Of a stretch of DNA of 64,000 nt, positions 50,726 through 60,111 are shown piece after piece. Every line of letters starts with the position of its first letter. The first letter of the stretch is position 1. The stretch covers positions 8,509 to 72,508 of the forward strand of contig JBBPZY010000293.1 in NCBI GenBank assembly GCA_038276315.1, in the 5' to 3' direction. The DNA is from GCA-003244245 sp038276315. GTDB taxonomy: Bacteria > Actinomycetota > Actinomycetes > Mycobacteriales > Pseudonocardiaceae. The notes below the pieces were generated by a model. The model searched no databases, was not told where the DNA came from, and saw nothing but the letters and a program-made list of their open reading frames with translations. The translations under genes were made by a program, and so were the position numbers.

Positions 50726-51238
50726 GTGTCCATGGTCGACGGCGTGCTCATCCGCATCCCGCAGCCCTACCGTGACATCGCTGTTCGGCACCGCGAGCTG
50801 GTGAAGTTCGCCCTCGTCGGCGGGGTCACCTACATCGTCGATATCACGCTGTTCACGCTGCTGAAGACGACGGTGCTGGAGCCCAAGCCGGTCACCGCCA
50901 AGATCGTTGCGGTACTGGTGGCGACGATCGTGTCCTACATACTGAACCGGGAGTGGTCCTTCCGCACCCGGGGCGGCCGGGAACGGCGCCACGAGGCCTC
51001 GTTGTTCTTCCTGGTCTGTGGCATCGGACTGGTGCTCAACGCTGCGCCACTGTGGATCTCGCGATACGTGCTGGACTTGCACGTCCCGGCGGTCAGCCTG
51101 CTCGCTCAGGAGACCGCCGACTTCGCCAGCGCGAACGTGATCGGAACGCTGCTGGCGATGGTTTTCCGATGGTGGGCCTTTCGTAGGTACGTCTTCCCCG
51201 ACCAGAACGTGCGCCGCCAGGTGCAGCAGGTCGGCTGA
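50726..51238 (+). CDS. GtrA family membrane protein
   Basis: 170 aa from GTG at 50726 (ATG at 50732 is an alternative). Four membrane segments starting with KFALVGGVTYIVDITLFTLL, then VAVLVATIVSYILNREWSF, the signature of GtrA/DPMS-like proteins. The family is linked to flipping of polyprenyl-phosphate-linked sugars for wall or O-antigen glycosylation. Divergent from purK as in Rv3277. Confidence 0.92.
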   Translation: MSMVDGVLIRIPQPYRDIAVRHRELVKFALVGGVTYIVDITLFTLLKTTVLEPKPVTAKIVAVLVATIVSYILNREWSFRTRGGRERRHEASLFFLVCGIGLVLNAAPLWISRYVLDLHVPAVSLLAQETADFASANVIGTLLAMVFRWWAFRRYVFPDQNVRRQVQQVG

Positions 51239-51239
51239 G

Positions 51240-52529
51240 TCAACGCACCACTCCGGTGCCCGGGCGGGCGGGCCCGGTTAACTCCTCGCCGCGCGGTACC
51301 CGCAAGTAGGCAGCGAATCTTGCGGGCCGCGCCGAACTGAGCTCAAGGCGTCCCCCGTCGGCCTCGACCAGTGCCCTGGCCAGCGCTAGCCCGACGCCGG
51401 TCGAGGACGCACCCGAGATCCCCCGGTCGAAGACGTGTGCGGCCAAGTCCTCGGGCACGCCCTCGCCCCCGTCAGTGACCTCCACCACGACCATCCGGTC
51501 TGGTCCGACTCCGGTCCACCGGGCGGACAGCGTCACGACGCCGGCGCCGTGCCGCAGCGCGTTGTCGATCAGCACTCCGAGCGCCTCGCGCAGCCGGCCA
51601 GGCGTGACCCGGGCGATCAGCCCGTCGGCTACCCGCAGCCGCAGGAGCCGCCGGTCGGCGTCGGCCTGCGGCTGCCAGTCGGCGACCACCTCGCCGAGCA
51701 GTTCGCCCAGCTCCACCGGCTCGGCGGTGGCGGCGCGGGCCTCCTCGGTGGCCCGCAACAGGTCATCGAGTACCGCACCGAGCCGCTCGGCTTGCTCCAA
51801 CGCCGCCTCGGCCTCCGCGGCAGTATCCGGGTCAGGGTTGGTGGCCAGCTCGTCCAGTCGTAGCAGCAGTGCGGTCAGCCGGCTGCGCAGCTGATGTGAC
51901 ACGTCGCCGACGAGGTCCCGCTCCCGGGCGATGAGCTCGGCGAGCGCGGCCGCCGAGGTGTCCAGCAGCTCCGCGACCCGATCGAGCTCCGGGATGCCGT
52001 GCCTGGCCGGCGCAGGGCGGAAATCCGCCATTCCCAGCCGGGTGGCCCGATCGGCGATATCCTCCAGCGGCCCCGCCAACCGCCACGCGGTGACGGTAGC
52101 GATAGCTGCACCGATCCCCACCGACAACCCCACGAGCAGGGCGACCACCGCGACCGCTTGCAGCTGATCGCCTCGCATCCCGCCGCCGGGCACCGCCAAC
52201 CGGACGGTGCCGCGCTTCCCCAGTTCCAGCGACTCCACCACCGCGCCGGAACCCGGATCGGGACCGATCACCGAGTGACCGGTCAGGGGTGAGTCCAACA
52301 CCAGCTGCCCGCCGGGGGGAAGCGCACGGGCGATCGAGCCCAGACCCGCCGTTGGATCCAGCGACCTCTGATCGTCGAGCCGGACGACCACCTGCGTCAA
52401 CCGGGCCAGCAGGTAAGCCCGGGTGGCATGTTCCACCAGCCGCCAGGAGGCGAACGCCAGGGGACCGCCCAGCACAAGTCCGGTGATCGCCACCGCGATC
52501 AGCGTGGACTGCAGGATCCTCCACCGCAC
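51240..52529 (-). CDS. Two-component sensor histidine kinase
   Basis: 429 aa. TM segments at about 8-30 and 125-148, a short extracytoplasmic domain between them, HAMP (about 150-200), H-box GDVSHQLRSRLTALLLRLDEL near 215 (His in VSHQLR), and HATPase_c with NALRHGAG, DGGEGVPEDL and TGVGLALAR. Partner of the response regulator at 52561, whose stop is 31 bp upstream of its start. Signal unknown. Confidence 0.92.
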   Translation of the reverse strand: MRWRILQSTLIAVAITGLVLGGPLAFASWRLVEHATRAYLLARLTQVVVRLDDQRSLDPTAGLGSIARALPPGGQLVLDSPLTGHSVIGPDPGSGAVVESLELGKRGTVRLAVPGGGMRGDQLQAVAVVALLVGLSVGIGAAIATVTAWRLAGPLEDIADRATRLGMADFRPAPARHGIPELDRVAELLDTSAAALAELIARERDLVGDVSHQLRSRLTALLLRLDELATNPDPDTAAEAEAALEQAERLGAVLDDLLRATEEARAATAEPVELGELLGEVVADWQPQADADRRLLRLRVADGLIARVTPGRLREALGVLIDNALRHGAGVVTLSARWTGVGPDRMVVVEVTDGGEGVPEDLAAHVFDRGISGASSTGVGLALARALVEADGGRLELSSARPARFAAYLRVPRGEELTGPARPGTGVVR

Positions 52530-52560
52530 GGCGGCACGCTACGCCAGTTACCGGGCACTT

Positions 52561-53214
52561 TTACAGCGCGTCAAATCGGAACCCGACTCCCCGGACGGTG
52601 GCGATCCGGCTGCTACCGATCTTGCGGCGTAGCCATGAGATATGCATATCCAGCGTCTTGGTGTTTTTGAGCTCCAGTCCCTTCCACACGTCGCGCAGGA
52701 TCTCCTCCCGGCTGACCACCTGACCCGACCGGGACAGCAGTACCCGCAGCAGCTCGAACTCCTTATTCGCCAGCCCGACCTCAGTACCGTCGATGAGTAC
52801 CCGGCGCCCGGCGACGTCCATCCGCACCCCACCCACCTCTAGCGCGTCGGGCACGCTACGGCGCAGCAGAGCGCGCACTCTGGCGAGCAGCTCAGCCAAC
52901 CGGAACGGCTTGGCGACGTAGTCGTCAGCACCGGCGTCGAGCCCGACGACGAAATCCACCTCGTCGGTTCGGGCGGTGAGCATCAGGACCGGGACATCCG
53001 GACGTACCCGGCGCAGCCGGCGGCAGATGTCCAGGCCATCCATCCCCGGCAGCCCGAGGTCGAGCACCAGCAGGTCAACCTCCTCGTCGTCGGCACGGGC
53101 CAGCGCGGTGTGACCGTCGCCGACTACCACCACCTCGTGCCCCTCCCGCTGCAAGGCGCGAGACAGCGGCACGGCGATGCCGGTGTCGTCCTCGACGAGC
53201 AGCACAGTGGCCAC
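52561..53214 (-). CDS. OmpR/PhoB-type response regulator
   Basis: 217 aa. Receiver 1-118 with LLVEDDTGI, phosphoacceptor Asp in LLVLDLGLPGMDGLD near 53 and YVAKPF near 102; winged helix about 128-215 ending GVGFRFDAL. Cotranscribed with the kinase that follows. It lies divergent from and only 38 bp away from the IMP-family gene at 53253. Confidence 0.93.
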   Translation of the reverse strand: MATVLLVEDDTGIAVPLSRALQREGHEVVVVGDGHTALARADDEEVDLLVLDLGLPGMDGLDICRRLRRVRPDVPVLMLTARTDEVDFVVGLDAGADDYVAKPFRLAELLARVRALLRRSVPDALEVGGVRMDVAGRRVLIDGTEVGLANKEFELLRVLLSRSGQVVSREEILRDVWKGLELKNTKTLDMHISWLRRKIGSSRIATVRGVGFRFDAL

Positions 53215-53252
53215 CCCAACAGACTAGGGGGGACCTGGCAGCCTGTGCAGCT

Positions 53253-54038
53253 ATGACCGACCTCACCTCCGATCTTTCCCTAGCCCTGACCCTGGCCGAT
53301 ACCGCGGACCGGATCACGCTGGACCGGGCGGGCGCGGCGGATCTGCGTGTCGAGGCCAAACCAGACCGAACCCCGGTCACCGACGCCGACCTGGCCGTCG
53401 AGGACGCGATACGCGCGCTGCTGCGGGCTCAGCGGCCGCAGGACGCAGTGATCGGTGAGGAGCGCGGCGGATCGTCCGCTGATGCCGGCCGGGCCTGGCT
53501 GCTGGACCCGATCGACGGCACCAAGAACTTCCTGCGCGGGGTGCCGGTCTGGGCCACCCTCATCGCGCTCGTCGAACACGGCGAGCCAGTGATTGGGGTA
53601 GTTAGCGCGCCGGCGCTGCGGCGGCGCTGGTGGGCGGCCACCGGGGCGGGTGCCCACACCCGAGACCCGAACGGGACCAGCCGGGCCATCACGGTCTCCG
53701 GTGTCGGTGACCTCGCCGACGCCTACCTTTCCACTACCGACCTGGGCAGTTGGGCGGAGCACCGCAGCCGGGAGTCCTACCTCTCGCTGGTGGACGCAAC
53801 CTGGGAGAGCCGCGCTTTCGGCGACTTCTGGCAGCACTGCCTCGTCGCGGAGGGGGCGATTGACCTCGCCGCCGAGCCGATCGTCAATCCCTGGGATGTG
53901 GCCGCTGTCCAGGTGTTGGTGCAGCAGGCCGGCGGCCGGTTCACCGACCTCGACGGGGTCGCTCGATACGACGGCGGTACGGCGCTGTCATCCAACGGAC
54001 TGCTACACGACCCCGCATTAACACTGCTGCGGCCCTGA
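53253..54038 (+). CDS. hisN: Inositol monophosphatase family phosphatase, probably histidinol-phosphatase
   Basis: 261 aa. Metal sites: EERGG near 69, LLDPIDGTKNFLRGVPVWATLIAL near 85-108, and the C-terminal WDVAAVQVLVQQAGG near 211. The TKNFLRGVPVWA sequence is the form typical of actinobacterial HisN, which removes phosphate from L-histidinol phosphate. Inositol or fructose-1,6-bisphosphate activity cannot be excluded. Confidence 0.85.
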   Translation: MTDLTSDLSLALTLADTADRITLDRAGAADLRVEAKPDRTPVTDADLAVEDAIRALLRAQRPQDAVIGEERGGSSADAGRAWLLDPIDGTKNFLRGVPVWATLIALVEHGEPVIGVVSAPALRRRWWAATGAGAHTRDPNGTSRAITVSGVGDLADAYLSTTDLGSWAEHRSRESYLSLVDATWESRAFGDFWQHCLVAEGAIDLAAEPIVNPWDVAAVQVLVQQAGGRFTDLDGVARYDGGTALSSNGLLHDPALTLLRP

Positions 54039-54236
54039 CCCGGCTCTTGCCCGCCGGGCTATCGGCAGGGTAAGGATATGTGCATGCGGCGTGCTGTTCT
54101 CGAGCAGTTCTGGCCGAGCCGGCGCATGCACGCATTCGACCAGTTCTGTACGTAGGTCGCGCGTCGGCGCATGGCCTGCCCGCCCCGCGCGGCCGATTCT
54201 CGGTGCCCAATTCCTCCCCGCAAACCAGGAGAATCT

Positions 54237-54725
54237 GTGTCCGTAACCGATGACCTGCTCGCCAACAACTCCCGCTACGCCGAGTCGTTCTCCGGCCCGC
54301 TGCCCATGCCGCCCGGCAAGCACGTCGCGGTCGTGGCCTGCATGGATGCCCGCCTCGACGTGTACCGCATGCTGGGCCTCAACGAAGGCGAGGCGCACGT
54401 CCTCCGCAACGCCGGAGGCGTGATCACCGACAGCGAGATTCGCTCGCTGGCGATCAGTCAGCGGCTACTCGGCACCCAAGAAATCATCCTCATCCATCAC
54501 ACCGACTGCGGGATGCTCACCTTCACCGACGATGAGTTCAAGAAGTCCATTCAGGACGAGACCGGGATCAAGCCGGCGTGGGGCGCTGAGTCCTTCCCGA
54601 ACCTCGACGAGGACGTCCGGCAGTCGATCGCCCGGCTCAACGCCAGCCCGTTCGTGTCGCACAAGGACCAGATCCGCGGGTTCGTGTTCGACGTCGCAAC
54701 AGGCAAGCTCAACGAGGTCTTGTGA
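54237..54725 (+). CDS. canA: Beta-carbonic anhydrase
   Basis: 162 aa from GTG at 54237 with AGGAGAATCT upstream. Zinc and catalytic residues C35, D37, R39 (ACMDARLD), H88 and C91 (HHTDCGML). Nearly the same order of residues as M. tuberculosis Rv1284 (FSGPLPMPPGKH, RNAGGVITD, FVFDVATGKLNEV). Interconverts CO2 and bicarbonate. Ends just before a convergent hairpin shared with the HMG-CoA lyase gene. Confidence 0.95.
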   Translation: MSVTDDLLANNSRYAESFSGPLPMPPGKHVAVVACMDARLDVYRMLGLNEGEAHVLRNAGGVITDSEIRSLAISQRLLGTQEIILIHHTDCGMLTFTDDEFKKSIQDETGIKPAWGAESFPNLDEDVRQSIARLNASPFVSHKDQIRGFVFDVATGKLNEVL

Positions 54726-54772
54726 TCGGATAGCTCGCTGACGTCCCACCAACCCGCGTCCGGGAGGTCTCA

Positions 54773-54818
54773 AACGACGGCCAACCTGCTGGCACGCCTC
54801 GTAGGTTTGGCCGTCGTT
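54773..54818. terminator. Bidirectional terminator between canA and HMG-CoA lyase
   Basis: Perfect 12-bp stem AACGACGGCCAA / TTGGCCGTCGTT (54773-54784 with 54807-54818) between convergent genes. Its right end touches the HMG-CoA lyase stop codon. Confidence 0.8.
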
Positions 54819-55788
54819 ATGAGCGGTGTTCTGGGGTAGTCCTCGACGAGCCGCCAACGGCGGTGACCACTCGGGATGGTGAGGGTCGGCCGAGCTGGTC
54901 GGCCATCCAGAGGCTGGTCCGCACCAGGGCGTCGAGGTCGACCCCGTGCTCGATACCCAGCCCGTCGAGCATCCACACCAGGTCCTCGGTGGCCAGGTTG
55001 CCGGTGGCCGACTCCGCGTAAGGGCAACCACCCAGCCCACCGGCTGAGGCATCCACGCAGCTCACCCCGGCGCGCAGGGCGGCCAGGGTGTTAGCCAGCG
55101 CCTGGCCGAAGGTGTCGTGGAAATGCACCGCGAGAGCATCGATCCCGACGCCGGCGCGGGCGAAACCGTCGAGCAACGCGACGACGTGACCTGGGGTGGC
55201 CACCCCGATGGTGTCGCCCAGCGAGAGCTGGTCGCAGCCCAGGTCGAGCAGCCGGCACCCGATCCCGACAACCTGGTCGACGGCCACGGCGCCCTCCCAC
55301 GGATCGCCGAAGCACATCGAGACGTACCCGCGCACTCCGAGGCCCTGCGCCGCAGCCCGACGCACCACTGGTGAGAACATCGCGAACTGCGCGTCGAGGC
55401 CCCGGTTGAGGTTGCGCCGCGCGAAGCTGTCGGTGGCCGAGGCGAAGATCGCGATGTCGGTGACGCCTGCCGCCAGCGCCCGATCCAGGCCGCGCTCGTT
55501 GGGCACCAGCACGGGGTAGCGCACGCCGTCGCGCGGTGTCAGCAGCTCGAGCAGTTCGGTGGCGTCGGCCAGCTGCGGCACCCACTGCGGGTGCGCGAAG
55601 CTGGTCGCCTCCAGAATTCGCAACCCCGCCCCGGCCAGCCGGTCCAGGAACTCGGCCTTGACCTCGACCGGAACCACCGCCGGCTCGTTCTGCAGACCGT
55701 CGCGCGCTCCGACCTCCCAGATCGTCACCCGCTCGGGCAGGCCGGCCGCCGAGTGCCGGTCGGGCAGGCCGACGTCCCGGGCGGTCAT
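54817..55788 (-). CDS. Hydroxymethylglutaryl-CoA lyase
   Basis: 323 aa from ATG at 55788, overlapping the upstream PH-domain gene by 4 bp. DRE-TIM fold: WEVGARDGLQNE near 25 (catalytic Arg/Asp), VHFHDTFGQAL near 230 (metal His) and GGLGGCPYA with the catalytic Cys near 260. Splits HMG-CoA into acetoacetate and acetyl-CoA in leucine breakdown. No other leucine-catabolic gene is nearby. Confidence 0.93.
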   Translation of the reverse strand: MTARDVGLPDRHSAAGLPERVTIWEVGARDGLQNEPAVVPVEVKAEFLDRLAGAGLRILEATSFAHPQWVPQLADATELLELLTPRDGVRYPVLVPNERGLDRALAAGVTDIAIFASATDSFARRNLNRGLDAQFAMFSPVVRRAAAQGLGVRGYVSMCFGDPWEGAVAVDQVVGIGCRLLDLGCDQLSLGDTIGVATPGHVVALLDGFARAGVGIDALAVHFHDTFGQALANTLAALRAGVSCVDASAGGLGGCPYAESATGNLATEDLVWMLDGLGIEHGVDLDALVRTSLWMADQLGRPSPSRVVTAVGGSSRTTPEHRS

Positions 55789-56279
55789 GTCGCGGACGGT
55801 TCCGGGTTCACCTCGTAGTACAGCAGCGAGTGCACCCGTTCGACTTGCGGGATGTCGTCGAACTCCAACGGCTCGTCGGAGGCCGACTCGACGATCAGCG
55901 TGCCGCAGCCCAGCATCCGGTCGATGAGGGAATGCCGGAACTGCACGGTGTTGATCCGGCTGATCGGGATGTCGATACCGCTGCGGGACAGCACCCCTTC
56001 CCGGACCAGCACCCGTCTGGTGGTGAGCACGAAATGCGTGGTGCGCCAGCGCAGCAGCGGCGCCACGGTCAACCACAGCACAGCGATACCACCGAGCACC
56101 GCCAGCCCGATCCACCCGTAGAGCTGCCAGGAACGCCCAGCGACCAACGCGGCGACGTAGGATCCCAGCCCCACGATGATCAGCAAGGCCAGCACCGGCA
56201 GCACCAGCATCTTCCAGTGCGGATGCTTGTGGACCACCACCCGCTCATCACCGCGCAGCAGATCTTCTGGATAGGGCAA
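55785..56279 (-). CDS. PH-domain (bPH2/DUF304) membrane protein
   Basis: 164 aa from TTG at 56279, 4 nt after AGGAGGAA; an upstream frame to 56486 lacks similarity. Two membrane helices (about 24-46 and 52-74) precede a bacterial pleckstrin-homology domain (THFVLTTRRVLVREGVLSR, ISRINTVQ, LIVESASDEPLEF). Equivalent to Rv3278c. Function unknown. Confidence 0.88.
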   Translation of the reverse strand: MPYPEDLLRGDERVVVHKHPHWKMLVLPVLALLIIVGLGSYVAALVAGRSWQLYGWIGLAVLGGIAVLWLTVAPLLRWRTTHFVLTTRRVLVREGVLSRSGIDIPISRINTVQFRHSLIDRMLGCGTLIVESASDEPLEFDDIPQVERVHSLLYYEVNPEPSAT

Positions 56280-56485
56280 GATTCCTCCTCGTCGCCACCG
56301 ATCACGGTACCGCTGCGGGGGCGACCGGGCGGGCCGGTACAGTCCCCGGCGCGCAGGTCTCAGTATGGCCGCACAGTGGCGGTCACGGCCGGGAGGCGAA
56401 ATACGTTGCTGCCCGACATTACATTGACCGTATTGGTCTGGGTCGGGCTCTTCGATGGCGCACGTCTTTGGAGAAAGTGAGATCA

Positions 56486-56887
56486 ATGACGCAGAATCCG
56501 AGTCCCGACTTCGCCGAAATGGACCCGGGCCAGGCAGTGCGACGCTTGATCGAATGGGCCGAGCAGCTCCAACGCAAGCCCGAGACCTATCGCGGTCTGC
56601 AGGACGAGATGTCCCAGCTGGTGGTGACCGAGACCTCGGCGGACGGCATGGTTCGGGTGAGTGTGGACGCCCGGGGCGTGCCCACCGAGCTGACCCTCAC
56701 CAACCGGGCCCGGGCCGGAGACCCGGCCCGGTTGTCCGCAGAGTTGATGACCTGCCTGCGCCGCGCCCACAGCACCCTGGCCGCGCAGGTACAGGACCTG
56801 GTGACCGCGTCTGTGTCAGACAGCCGCGACGATGCCGCCGCGCGGATCGTCGCCAGCTACCGCGACCGCTTTCCGGATGCGTCGTGA
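56486..56887 (+). CDS. YbaB/EbfC-like DNA-binding protein
   Basis: 133 aa from ATG at 56486. Helix-strand-helix layout with the first helix about 15-45 and the conserved strand region MVRVSVDARGVPTELTLT, followed by a long helix LMTCLRRAHSTLAAQVQDL. YbaB-type proteins are small nucleoid-associated dimers; actinobacterial paralogues are often of unknown role. Overlaps the next gene by 4 bp. Confidence 0.75.
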   Translation: MTQNPSPDFAEMDPGQAVRRLIEWAEQLQRKPETYRGLQDEMSQLVVTETSADGMVRVSVDARGVPTELTLTNRARAGDPARLSAELMTCLRRAHSTLAAQVQDLVTASVSDSRDDAAARIVASYRDRFPDAS

Positions 56888-57444
56888 GGCGGGGCGCTGT
56901 TGCGGTGACCATTTTGGGGGTGCTCGCGGCCGGCTGTGGTGCCCAGACGGGTGCCCAGACGGGTGCCCAGACGAGCGCCCAGACGCCGGCGCCCGCGCCC
57001 GCAGCGCCACCCGCGGTGGCCAATGCCAACGGGGTCGATATGTGCACCATTCTGTCCGATCCCGAGCTGACCACATTGGGTGTGCAACTGGGCACCCGGA
57101 CAAGTTTCAACAAGGCTGGCGTGGTCGGTTGCCGGTGGCAGGGCAAGTCCTTCACGCTGAGCCTGGAGCGGGACAACTCCACTCTGGCCGGGTACCAGGC
57201 TCACCGGCAGGATCCGCAGTTCATCAGCTTCATGGATAACACCGTCAACGGTCGAGCCGGCGCTCACTTCGGGGTGGATCCCAAGGGCTCGCAATGCGCG
57301 CAGCTGATAGATGGCGGATCGGTATCTCTGTCGGTGAGTGTGGCGGTGCCGACGAACGCCAGTCCCCCGCCGATCGATCCGTGCGCCGAGGCGTTGCGAA
57401 TCGCTCAGATGATTGAGCCCCGGTTGCCGAAAGCGCCGAAATAA
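56884..57444 (+). CDS. Putative DUF3558-type lipoprotein
   Basis: 186 aa from GTG at 56884 (GTGA overlap). Signal peptide with lipobox LAAGC (Cys17), then four tandem GAQT/SAQT units encoded by a 12-bp repeat, then a domain with the paired-cysteine pattern MCTILSDPELTTLG, GCRWQ, CAQL and DPCAEA that I associate with DUF3558. Anchored outside the membrane; role unknown. Confidence 0.75.
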   Translation: MRRGAVAVTILGVLAAGCGAQTGAQTGAQTSAQTPAPAPAAPPAVANANGVDMCTILSDPELTTLGVQLGTRTSFNKAGVVGCRWQGKSFTLSLERDNSTLAGYQAHRQDPQFISFMDNTVNGRAGAHFGVDPKGSQCAQLIDGGSVSLSVSVAVPTNASPPPIDPCAEALRIAQMIEPRLPKAPK

Positions 57445-57470
57445 CTGCGCGACGCTCGGGCCTGCGCTAC

Positions 57471-58615
57471 TCAGCTCGCGCCCCGACCGACATGTGTCGC
57501 GAGCGCGGCGGCCACAGTGCACAGCAGGCAGGCCAGCGCGAGCGCCACGCGCAGGTTGGTGGCGTCAGCCAGCACTCCGATCACCGGCGGCCCGATGAGC
57601 AGGCCGCCGTAGCCGACCGTGGAGACTGCGGCGACGCTGGGAGCCGCCGGTGCGTGGTTGCCCAACACCGAGGCACGCAGCGTGAGCGGGAAGACGACGG
57701 ACAGACCCAGGCCCATCAGGGCGAACCCGGCGACGGCCGCGACGGGTTCGCCACCGCGAGCGCCACGCCGAGACCGAGCGCGGCGATCAACGCGCCACCG
57801 CGAGCAGCCGAGGTCGAGCCCGTGCGGGCGGCAGCGCCGTCGCCGGCGAGCCGACCCACCCCCATGAACAGCGAGAAGCCGGCCAGCCCGAGCGGCGCAA
57901 CCCCGGCGGTGGTGCCCACCTGGGTGGCGAGGTAGATGCTGCTCCAGTCGAAGATCGCCCCTTCGGCCAACAGCGCGCAGAACGCGATCACACCAAGCGC
58001 GGCGAGTCGACGACTCGGCCGGGCGAACAGCGACGCACCAGAAACGCCCCGGTCGTGGAGTAGTCCCGGGGCGAGCGCAGCGACTCCCCCCGCGCCCACC
58101 AGGGCGCTCGCCGCGAGGAACGGCAGCGCCGCCACGCCGGCTGCCGCGGCCGCGATTCCCGCGCCGGCGAGCGCTCCGAAGGAGAACGCGGCGTGCAGGG
58201 AGCTGAACAGGTGTCCACCGGATGCCCGCTCGACGGCGAGGCCTTGGGCGTTCATCGCGATGTCAAGGACTCCGCTCGCCGCACCCACCAGCACCAAAGC
58301 CAGCAGCAACGTCACGGTGTCGACCGCGAGCGCCGGCAGGACGACTGCCCCCAGGTAGAGCGGGGCAGCGGCCACGATGGGGCGCGACCCGGTCCGGGCC
58401 GCCAGCGCACCGATCGCCGGCTGGGCCAGGAGCAGGCCGGCCGGCGCACCGAACAGGGCGATTCCCAACTGCCCCGGTGTGAGCTCGAGCCGCTCCTGGA
58501 TCGCCGGCAGGCGCGCGTACCAGGAGCTGAACACGGCACCGTGCAGAAAAAAGGTCCCGGTGACCGACACCCGAGCCCGCGTGATCGGCACCGCCGCTAC
58601 CAACCGGCCTACCAA
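57471..58615 (-). pseudogene. MFS transporter interrupted by one frameshift
   Basis: 58615-57716 encodes the first ~300 residues (GTFFLHGAVFSSWYARLPAIQE, TM1-TM9) in one frame. The remaining TM segments (MGLGLSVVFPLTLRASVLG to the stop at 57471) are in another. A single-base change near 57750 restores ...EPVAAVAGFALMGLGLSVV. The family is Fucose-permease/YbjJ-like. Either a fresh pseudogene or a sequencing error. Confidence 0.8.
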
Positions 58616-58716
58616 CCGATCGCTGCGCCGCGCCGACTACGGTTGGACACCGCGCCAAGATAGCTCGAAATGCCGGGCTCTGACATGCCGGCGGAGTCGC
58701 GAATAGGAGAGCTTCC

Positions 58717-60111
58717 ATGACCCGACTCAGCCAATCCGTGGACCGCGCCACTGCCCTACTCACCCGCGCGGATCTGGCGGCCGATACCGCCGTCCGTGAG
58801 CTGCTGGAGTTGACCACGCAACGGCGCGGCCTGGACCTGTCGGACCTGTCCCCGACCGAGCAGGCCACGTTGATCGCCGAACGCTCCCAGGAGCTTCAGC
58901 CGTCGGCCGACGCGTTGGCCCAGCGGATCGTGGCGGCCGAGGCGACGTCGCGGCCGTTCGTCGCGAAGTTCGGGATCGATCCCACCGGCGCCGAGGTCCA
59001 CCTCGGGCATGCGGTGCCGATGCTCATCCTGAGCCGGTTGCAGCGCATGGGCCATCGGGTGGTCTTCATCGTGGGTGACGTCACCGCCAAGATCGGCGAT
59101 CCGTCCGGTCGCTCCGACGAGCGCCCCGCGCTCACCGACGACGACATCACCCGCAACCTCAGCACCTACCGTCAGCAGGTCACCCCGTTCTTCGACTTCA
59201 CCCGAGCCCAGTTCCGGCGCAACGGCGACTGGCTGCGGGAGATCAAGCTGCCCCGGCTGATCGAGATCACCGCCCAGATCCCAGTATCGATGCCACTGCA
59301 ACGCGACGACTTCCGCAAGCGGCTGGACACCGGTCAAGGCCTGTCGCTGGCCGAGCTGCTGTACTCGGTGGTGATGGCGCTGGACTCGGTCGAGATCAAC
59401 ACCGATCTGGAGGTCGGCGGGATAGACCAATTCCTCAACATGCAGATGTGCCGCAAGGTCATGGACGTGTGCGGCCAGATCCCGGAATTGGTGGTCGCGA
59501 CCTCGCTCATCGAGGGCACGGACGGGACCGGCGCCAAGATGTCGAAGTCCAAGGGCAACTACGTTCCCTTGACCGCCCCTGCGGGCGAGATCTTCGGTAA
59601 GATCATGTCAGTGCCCGATCGCCTGGTCGAGCCGTACTTCCGGGCGCTGAGCGAGTGGCACGATGCGGAACTCGCGCTCACCCGCGAGCGACTGGCGGGC
59701 GGGTCGCTGCATCCGATGGATCTGAAAAAGATTCTGGCGGGCGAAGTCACGGCCGCGCTTCACGGCGTGGACGCGGCCATGAAGGCGCGCGAGGAGTTCA
59801 TCGCCCGATTCTCTAAGCGCACCTTCGCCGACGTCGAGGACCTTCCCGCGATCGCGGATCTCGGCCAGACCGTCAACGACATCGTCAAAGCGCTGGGGTT
59901 CGCCAAGAGCAACGGCGATGTCCGCCGCGTCGCCGAACAGAACGGCCTGCGCATCGTCGTCGAGTCCGACGCTGGTCAGAACCAGATCACGTTGACCGCT
60001 GACGAGGCTCGCGAACCGCTCGCGTCGGTGCTCAAGGGCAAGGTCGATGACCGATCCGGGGACTGCTACCTGAAGGTCGGTCGCAAACTCGCCCGGATCA
60101 ATGCCTCTTGA
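58717..60111 (+). CDS. tyrS: Tyrosyl-tRNA synthetase
   Basis: 464 aa. Class I synthetase of the bacterial type-2 TyrRS group: HLGH (95-98, within KFGIDPTGAEVHLGH), KMSKS (about 271-275) and a C-terminal S4-like domain (from about 390). It charges tRNA-Tyr with tyrosine. The protein has about 40 more N-terminal residues than the shortest homologues; a later start is not excluded. Whether this is the only TyrRS of the genome cannot be known here. Overlaps the DUF488 gene by 11 bp. Confidence 0.93.
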   Translation: MTRLSQSVDRATALLTRADLAADTAVRELLELTTQRRGLDLSDLSPTEQATLIAERSQELQPSADALAQRIVAAEATSRPFVAKFGIDPTGAEVHLGHAVPMLILSRLQRMGHRVVFIVGDVTAKIGDPSGRSDERPALTDDDITRNLSTYRQQVTPFFDFTRAQFRRNGDWLREIKLPRLIEITAQIPVSMPLQRDDFRKRLDTGQGLSLAELLYSVVMALDSVEINTDLEVGGIDQFLNMQMCRKVMDVCGQIPELVVATSLIEGTDGTGAKMSKSKGNYVPLTAPAGEIFGKIMSVPDRLVEPYFRALSEWHDAELALTRERLAGGSLHPMDLKKILAGEVTAALHGVDAAMKAREEFIARFSKRTFADVEDLPAIADLGQTVNDIVKALGFAKSNGDVRRVAEQNGLRIVVESDAGQNQITLTADEAREPLASVLKGKVDDRSGDCYLKVGRKLARINAS

